From the NCBI RefSeq assembly GCF_040645615.1, contig NZ_JBEYYO010000016.1:69153-133152 (forward strand): DNA of 64,000 nt, in the 5' to 3' direction. Below are positions 59,382 through 64,000 of this stretch, one piece after another (within the stretch, counting starts at the first letter, position 1; each line of letters begins with the position of its first letter). The DNA comes from Glycomyces sp040645615. GTDB taxonomy: Bacteria; Actinomycetota; Actinomycetes; Mycobacteriales; Micromonosporaceae. The notes beneath the pieces were generated by a model, which was not told the origin of the DNA, ran no database searches, and saw only the letters and a program-made list of their open reading frames with translations. The translations under genes and the position numbers were made by a program.

Positions 59382-60326
59382 CTAGACCCTGACCGTGGTG
59401 TTGTAGCCCGCGAGCTTTTCGAGGACCTCCATGGCCTGCTCGAAGCAGTCTTTGATGGTGTTGAGCAACTGTTTCCCGGCAATGATGAACCAGGCCTCTT
59501 GAATCGCGATGCCGATGAACCGCAACGTGTAGCGCACCACCAAAATCGCGATGTCGATGCCGGCCATGATGACCTCGGCCGGTCCCTTCATCGCGATGCC
59601 GATGGCTCGGTTGATGACAAAGCTGACCAAGTCGGCGATGGCCTGACGGACCGTGTCATTGATCCGCTCAGCCATGTCCGCATAGATGTTCAGCAGGTCC
59701 TTAAGGCCATCTGCGCTCTGACTCGCAAAGTCGGCCGTGTCGAGCAAGTCCCCGCCACGGACGGCGGCGGCGCAACCAGCTTCACTGTCCCAGCACTCGG
59801 TGAGAGTCTTGCCGAGATCAGTCCCGAGCGCATCATAAAGAGAGGTGAGGTTCTCTGAAACCGCACCCCACATAGCGGCTGAGTTTTGAATCTTCCCGGG
59901 ATTACCCAGCAGAACGCCAGCGGCATCTTGCAGAGGCTGGAATGAGCTCCAGAGGAAGTCGAGCAATCCCTTACATACAGCGGCAGCGAGGGCACCGATG
60001 ATGTCGGCCGGGTCGAATGATAGGGCTGCCTTGGCGTAGTCGAATGCGTCGACGATCTGGACCCCAAGGTCGGCGAGCGCTTGTATTGAGTTGAGTAGTG
60101 TTTCCCACCACTCGCCCTTGAAATACGACTGCGGCGGATTGAAGGCCTTGTCGACCGCATCAAATCCACCCTTGATCTGCGCGTAGAACGGGATGTTTCC
60201 TTCGAGAGCCTTCTTGCCGTTTCCGAAGGGGTCGTTGATGAAGCCTCCGTCGGCATTCCTGCCGTATACCGAAGACTTGGGAGCATCTGAGAAGTCGACG
60301 ACCTCCCCTTTTTGGTTGTCAGACAA
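59382..60326 (-). CDS. Helical, WXG-like hydrophobic protein of a type VII-associated locus
   Basis: A 314-residue, mostly alpha-helical protein. The N-terminal 60 residues are polar. A middle section has WWETLLNSIQALADLGVQIV and the WG/W-spaced stretch AAMWGAVSENLTSLYDALG then LTECWDSEAG, reminiscent of WXG100 and PPE-like proteins. The C-terminal 120 residues hold hydrophobic helices (VIMAGIDIAILVVRYTLRFIGI). GC content is clearly lower than the genome background (about 53% in a sampled line). A TTG start at 60326 overlaps the EspC-like gene by eight bases. Function unknown. Confidence 0.7.
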   Translation of the reverse strand: MSDNQKGEVVDFSDAPKSSVYGRNADGGFINDPFGNGKKALEGNIPFYAQIKGGFDAVDKAFNPPQSYFKGEWWETLLNSIQALADLGVQIVDAFDYAKAALSFDPADIIGALAAAVCKGLLDFLWSSFQPLQDAAGVLLGNPGKIQNSAAMWGAVSENLTSLYDALGTDLGKTLTECWDSEAGCAAAVRGGDLLDTADFASQSADGLKDLLNIYADMAERINDTVRQAIADLVSFVINRAIGIAMKGPAEVIMAGIDIAILVVRYTLRFIGIAIQEAWFIIAGKQLLNTIKDCFEQAMEVLEKLAGYNTTVRV

Positions 60327-60657
60327 GGTGGATCTCCCCGCTCTGGTCGTCGAATTCCCTGCCGCTCTCCTCATCGGAGTCTGTATAGTCCTTTGCGCAG
60401 TCGATGAACCGCTGCCCGAGGCCTGAGGCAGCTGGAGCAAACTGCTTGAGGATCTCGTGAATGCGATCGGCGCTCTCGAAGTAGTACTGGGCCAACGCAA
60501 TGCCGGGGACGCCCCACATGTGCCAGTCGGGGTCGGCGTCTTGGGCGTAGTCGGCGACGATGCTGAAGTCGCCTGCCAGAGACTTGAGGCGTTCGCCCTC
60601 TGCCGCAATGGCGGTGGGGTTGACGTCTATGTCTGAGTTCGTCGCGTACGAGGTCAT
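60319..60657 (-). CDS. EspC/WXG100-like secreted protein candidate
   Basis: A 112-residue helical protein that opens the operon. Helix 1 (NPTAIAAEGERLKSLAGDFS) is joined by a turn with WHMWG (Trp45, Trp48, Gly49) to helix 2 (ALAQYYFESADRIHEIL). After the helices comes YTDSD (Tyr91 to Asp95), which fits the YxxxD/E export motif of type VII secretion substrates, followed by an acidic tail. These features are visible; export by an ESX system is inference because no EccC or other core component is in the window. The ATG at 60657 follows a stretch of low GC. Confidence 0.72.
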   Translation of the reverse strand: MTSYATNSDIDVNPTAIAAEGERLKSLAGDFSIVADYAQDADPDWHMWGVPGIALAQYYFESADRIHEILKQFAPAASGLGQRFIDCAKDYTDSDEESGREFDDQSGEIHLV

Positions 60658-60792
60658 CCGGTTCCAGACTCGTAGGGGGCAGGTTTGCGACGCCGGGGGC
60701 GCGCTTGCCTGAACATGGTAGCCAATTGATTCCAGTGTGTCAGTACACGGACTCTGCGACTGGTGCGAATCTTCTGGGCCCCAAACGAAAAC

Positions 60793-60832
60793 AGCGCTCC
60801 GGCCTTCCACCTGGGTGGAGGGCCGGAGCGCT
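60793..60832 (-). terminator. Hairpin terminator of purM
   Basis: AGCGCTCCGGCC and the continuing TTCCACC pair with GGTGGAG and GGCCGGAGCGCT, with one mismatch and a tight loop, immediately downstream of purM. It also ends the region before the start of the EspC-like operon. Confidence 0.85.
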
Positions 60833-60849
60833 GGTGGTTCCGGGCGGGG

Positions 60850-61931
<1,082 letters not shown>

Positions 61932-61935
<4 letters not shown>

Positions 61936-63479
61936 GCTGTGGTCCCTTCCCGCACTTGCGTGCTCGCTTCGGTGGATCGAGGTGACGGTGCCGATGTGTT
62001 CGGGGTGGGGGAATGAGACGCCGCGGGCGGGGCCGGCGGTTCCATGAGGTGCTTGCCGATGAGGTCGGCGGCGGGGAGGTCGATCGGGTAGTTCCCGTCG
62101 AAGCAGGCCATGCAGAGCCGGGACGCGGGCTGCTCGGTGGCGCGGACCAGGCCGTCCATCGAGACGTAGCCGAGCGAGTCGGCCCCGATCTGGGCGCGGA
62201 TGCCGTCGGTGTCGAGGGATCCGGCGATGAGCTCGGCGCGGGTGGCGAAGTCGATGCCGTAGAAGCACGGCCACTTCACCGGGGGCGCGGAGATGCGGAT
62301 GTGGACCTCGACCGCGCCGGCCTCGCGGAGCATGCGCACGAGGGCGCGCTGGGTGTTGCCGCGGACGATCGTGTCGTCGACCACGACCAGGCGCTTGCCC
62401 TTGATCTGGTCGACCAGCGGGTTGAGTTTGAGTCGGATGCCCAACTGGCGCAACGACTGCGAGGGCTGGATGAAGGTGCGGCCCACGTACTGGTTCTTGG
62501 TGAAGCCCTGGCCGTAGGGGATGCCCGACTCCTCGGCGTAGCCGATCGCGGCCGGGATGCCCGATTCGGGCACGCCGATGACGAGGTCGGCGTCGACGGG
62601 GTACTCGCGGGCGAGGGTGCGGCCGACCTCGACGCGGGTGGCGTAGACGTTGCGGCCGGCGAGCTTGGTGTCGGGGCGCGCGAGGTAGACGTACTCGAAC
62701 AGGCAGTTCTTCGGTTCGGGGTTCGCGAACCGGGTGGAGCGCAGGCCGTGTTCGTCGACGGTGATGAGCTCGCCGGGCTCGATCTCGCGCACGAAGGTCG
62801 CGCCGATGGTGTCGAGGGCGGCGGTCTCGGAGGCGACGGCCCAGCCGGAGGCGAGGCGTCCGAGGACGAGGGGGTGGACGCCTTGGGCGTCGCGCGCGGC
62901 GTAGAGCGTGTTCTCGTCCATGAAGATCAGGGAGAACGCGCCGCGGAGGGTCGGCAGGACGCGCTCGGCGGCGGCCTCGACGGACTCGTCGGGGCGGGCC
63001 GCGAGGAGCGCGGTGATGAGGTGGGTGTCGGAGGTGGTGCCGCCCATGTCGATGCCGAGGCGGTCGACCTCTTCGAGGAGGTCGGCACTGTTGACGAGGT
63101 TCCCGTTGTGCGCCAGGGAGATCGCGGTGCCCGCCGTGGTGGACCGGATGGTCGGCTGGGAGTTCTCCCAGGTGGAGGCCCCGGTGGTGGAGTAGCGGGC
63201 GTGCCCGATGGCGAGGTGGCCCTGGAGGGGCGCGAGGGTGGACTCGTCGAAGACCTGGGAGACGAGGCCGAGGTCCTTGTAGACCACGGTGCGCGCGCCG
63301 TCGGCGACGGCGATGCCCGCGGCCTCCTGGCCGCGGTGCTGCAAGGCGTAGAGCCCGAAGTAAGCGAGTTTCGAGACCTCTTCCCCGGGGGCCCAGATGC
63401 CGACGACGCCGCAGGCGTCGCGGGGGCCGGGACTGTCGGGATCGAGTTCCGTGGTGAGTCGACCATCACCTCGGGCCAC
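61932..63479 (-). CDS. purF: Amidophosphoribosyltransferase
   Basis: A 515-residue first enzyme of de novo purine synthesis. The glutaminase nucleophile is Cys23 (DACGVVGIW), preceded by a propeptide as in the iron-sulfur class. PRPP is bound by VVVDDTIVRGNTQRALV. Iron-sulfur ligands are expected at NCLFEYVYLARPD, PCFYGIDFATR and SRLCMACFDGNYP. The C-terminal tail of about 30 residues is Pro/Ser/Thr-rich and looks disordered. GAGGAG lies eight bases upstream of the GTG start. Confidence 0.97.
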
Positions 63480-63905
63480 TGCAACTCCTCGGTTGGCTAG
63501 GCAGATTTACGACCCGCGGACTTCGCGGCGCGAAGGCGGGACCGCCAGTGACAGTCTATCGGACCTGCGAGAAGTCGCCACCCGCCGAAACTGCCGGTGT
63601 GGGCCGGACCGCCCCGCGAAGAGGCGAGACTCACCCTCCCGCGCACCTGCCATCCCAAACCCCCACCCACCCAGGGGAGAAGGAAGCCCCCCCGATCCTG
63701 ACGCAGAGGTCCGACAAAAACCCCGGGCGCGCCGCAAAGTGTCCCCCGAAGGGAGGAGCGAACGCGAGGGGTATGGACGAGCCGAGGCTGAGAAGGGGAC
63801 GACGGCCGGGGGGGCGGAGCGGGAGGGGCTATCGGTGAGGCGGGTGACGGAAGCGAGCACGGCGGCGGAGGCGACGGCAGCGAGTAGAGCGGAAACGGAG
63901 CTGGC
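63480..63905. other. Region upstream of purF without a recognised gene
   Basis: It should contain the purF promoter. Short open frames here are Pro/Arg-rich, of low complexity, with no ribosome binding site or homology I can name. The sequence from 63770 on becomes purine-rich (GGGGACGACGGCCGGGGGGG) and leads into a simple tandem repeat. Confidence 0.5.
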
Positions 63906-64000
63906 GCGGCAGGCGGCAGGCGGCAGGCGGCAGGCGGCAGGCGGCAGGCGGCAGGCGGCAGGCGGCAGGCGGCAGGCGGCAGGCGGCAGGCGGCAGGCGG
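63906..64000. repeat. Heptanucleotide tandem repeat (GGCAGGC)n
   Basis: About 13.5 uninterrupted copies of the 7-bp unit GGCAGGC run to the end of the window and probably beyond. The unit length is not a multiple of three, so changes in copy number would shift any frame crossing it. No coding frame is evident. Confidence 0.95.

Noticed and set aside
62013..63500. 495-codon plus-strand frame opposite purF
   Set aside because: Antisense to a universally conserved enzyme; composition is that of a reverse-complement frame.
63548..63838. 96-codon Pro/Arg-rich frame upstream of purF
   Set aside because: Low complexity, no Shine-Dalgarno or -10 at the usual distance, and it runs into purine-rich simple sequence.

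Overview
The window reads as one chromosomal segment of a high-GC, filamentous actinomycete. Most genes have strong G/C bias at third codon positions. Gene pairs such as ppk–mutT1, purM–purF and radA are typical of Actinobacteria. A chaplin-repeat surface protein points to a sporulating, aerial-hypha-forming organism. The gene set resembles Glycomycetaceae or Micromonosporaceae relatives, but this cannot be fixed from sequence alone. There are no rRNA or complete tRNA genes, no CRISPR array, no insertion sequence and no prophage. A run of Ns (5464-5559) marks an unresolved tandem repeat.

Layout. 1-5.3 kb: the 3' part of polyphosphate kinase, coupled mutT1, a convergent membrane protein and a two-component system with a strong palindrome in its promoter. 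5.3-7.1 kb: a gene-poor repeat island with 77-bp and about 73-bp minisatellites in opposite orientation. 7.1-13.3 kb: a large GH3 glycosidase, an Hsp70/beta-propeller membrane fusion and a SRPBCC protein. 13.3-15.1 kb: a four-repeat chaplin-like protein and a small secreted protein. 15.5-25.1 kb: housekeeping and regulatory genes (DedA, ArsR, LacI, HAD phosphatase, RadA, GNAT, MerR plus an alpha/beta hydrolase). 25.1-34.6 kb: two paralogous units, each with a large AAA-LuxR (LAL) regulator and a divergent MFS-type membrane protein, separated by a repeat-rich spacer. 34.7-42.2 kb: HMG-CoA lyase, WYL/RidA pair, TetR, MscS-like protein, dCTP deaminase and a GT-C-like membrane protein.

42.2-51.2 kb is the best-defined system. 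A GntR/FCD regulator is followed by lutABC on the minus strand. A tightly overlapping five-gene plus-strand operon encodes what looks like the full non-phosphorylating L-fucose pathway: aldo/keto reductase, lactonase, diketo-deoxyfuconate hydrolase, fuconate dehydratase and SDR. That route ends in pyruvate plus L-lactate, and LutABC oxidises L-lactate. Both arms diverge from one 92-bp spacer that holds interleaved perfect palindromes, so one regulator probably controls both.

51.2-57.8 kb carries small metabolic and regulatory units, each with a visible operator or terminator. 57.8-60.7 kb is a minus-strand operon of lower GC. It encodes an EspC/WXG-like protein with a YxxxD motif, a helical hydrophobic protein, two YbaB-like proteins and a duplicated pair of small membrane proteins, one copy of which is decayed. 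I read it as an orphan type VII secretion-associated locus, and it is the least explained part of the window. 60.8-63.5 kb is purM–purF, and the window ends in a 7-bp tandem repeat.

At least eighteen starts sit 6-8 nt downstream of a TANNNT hexamer with no Shine-Dalgarno sequence. Leaderless transcription therefore looks common here, and I used it to choose several start codons.
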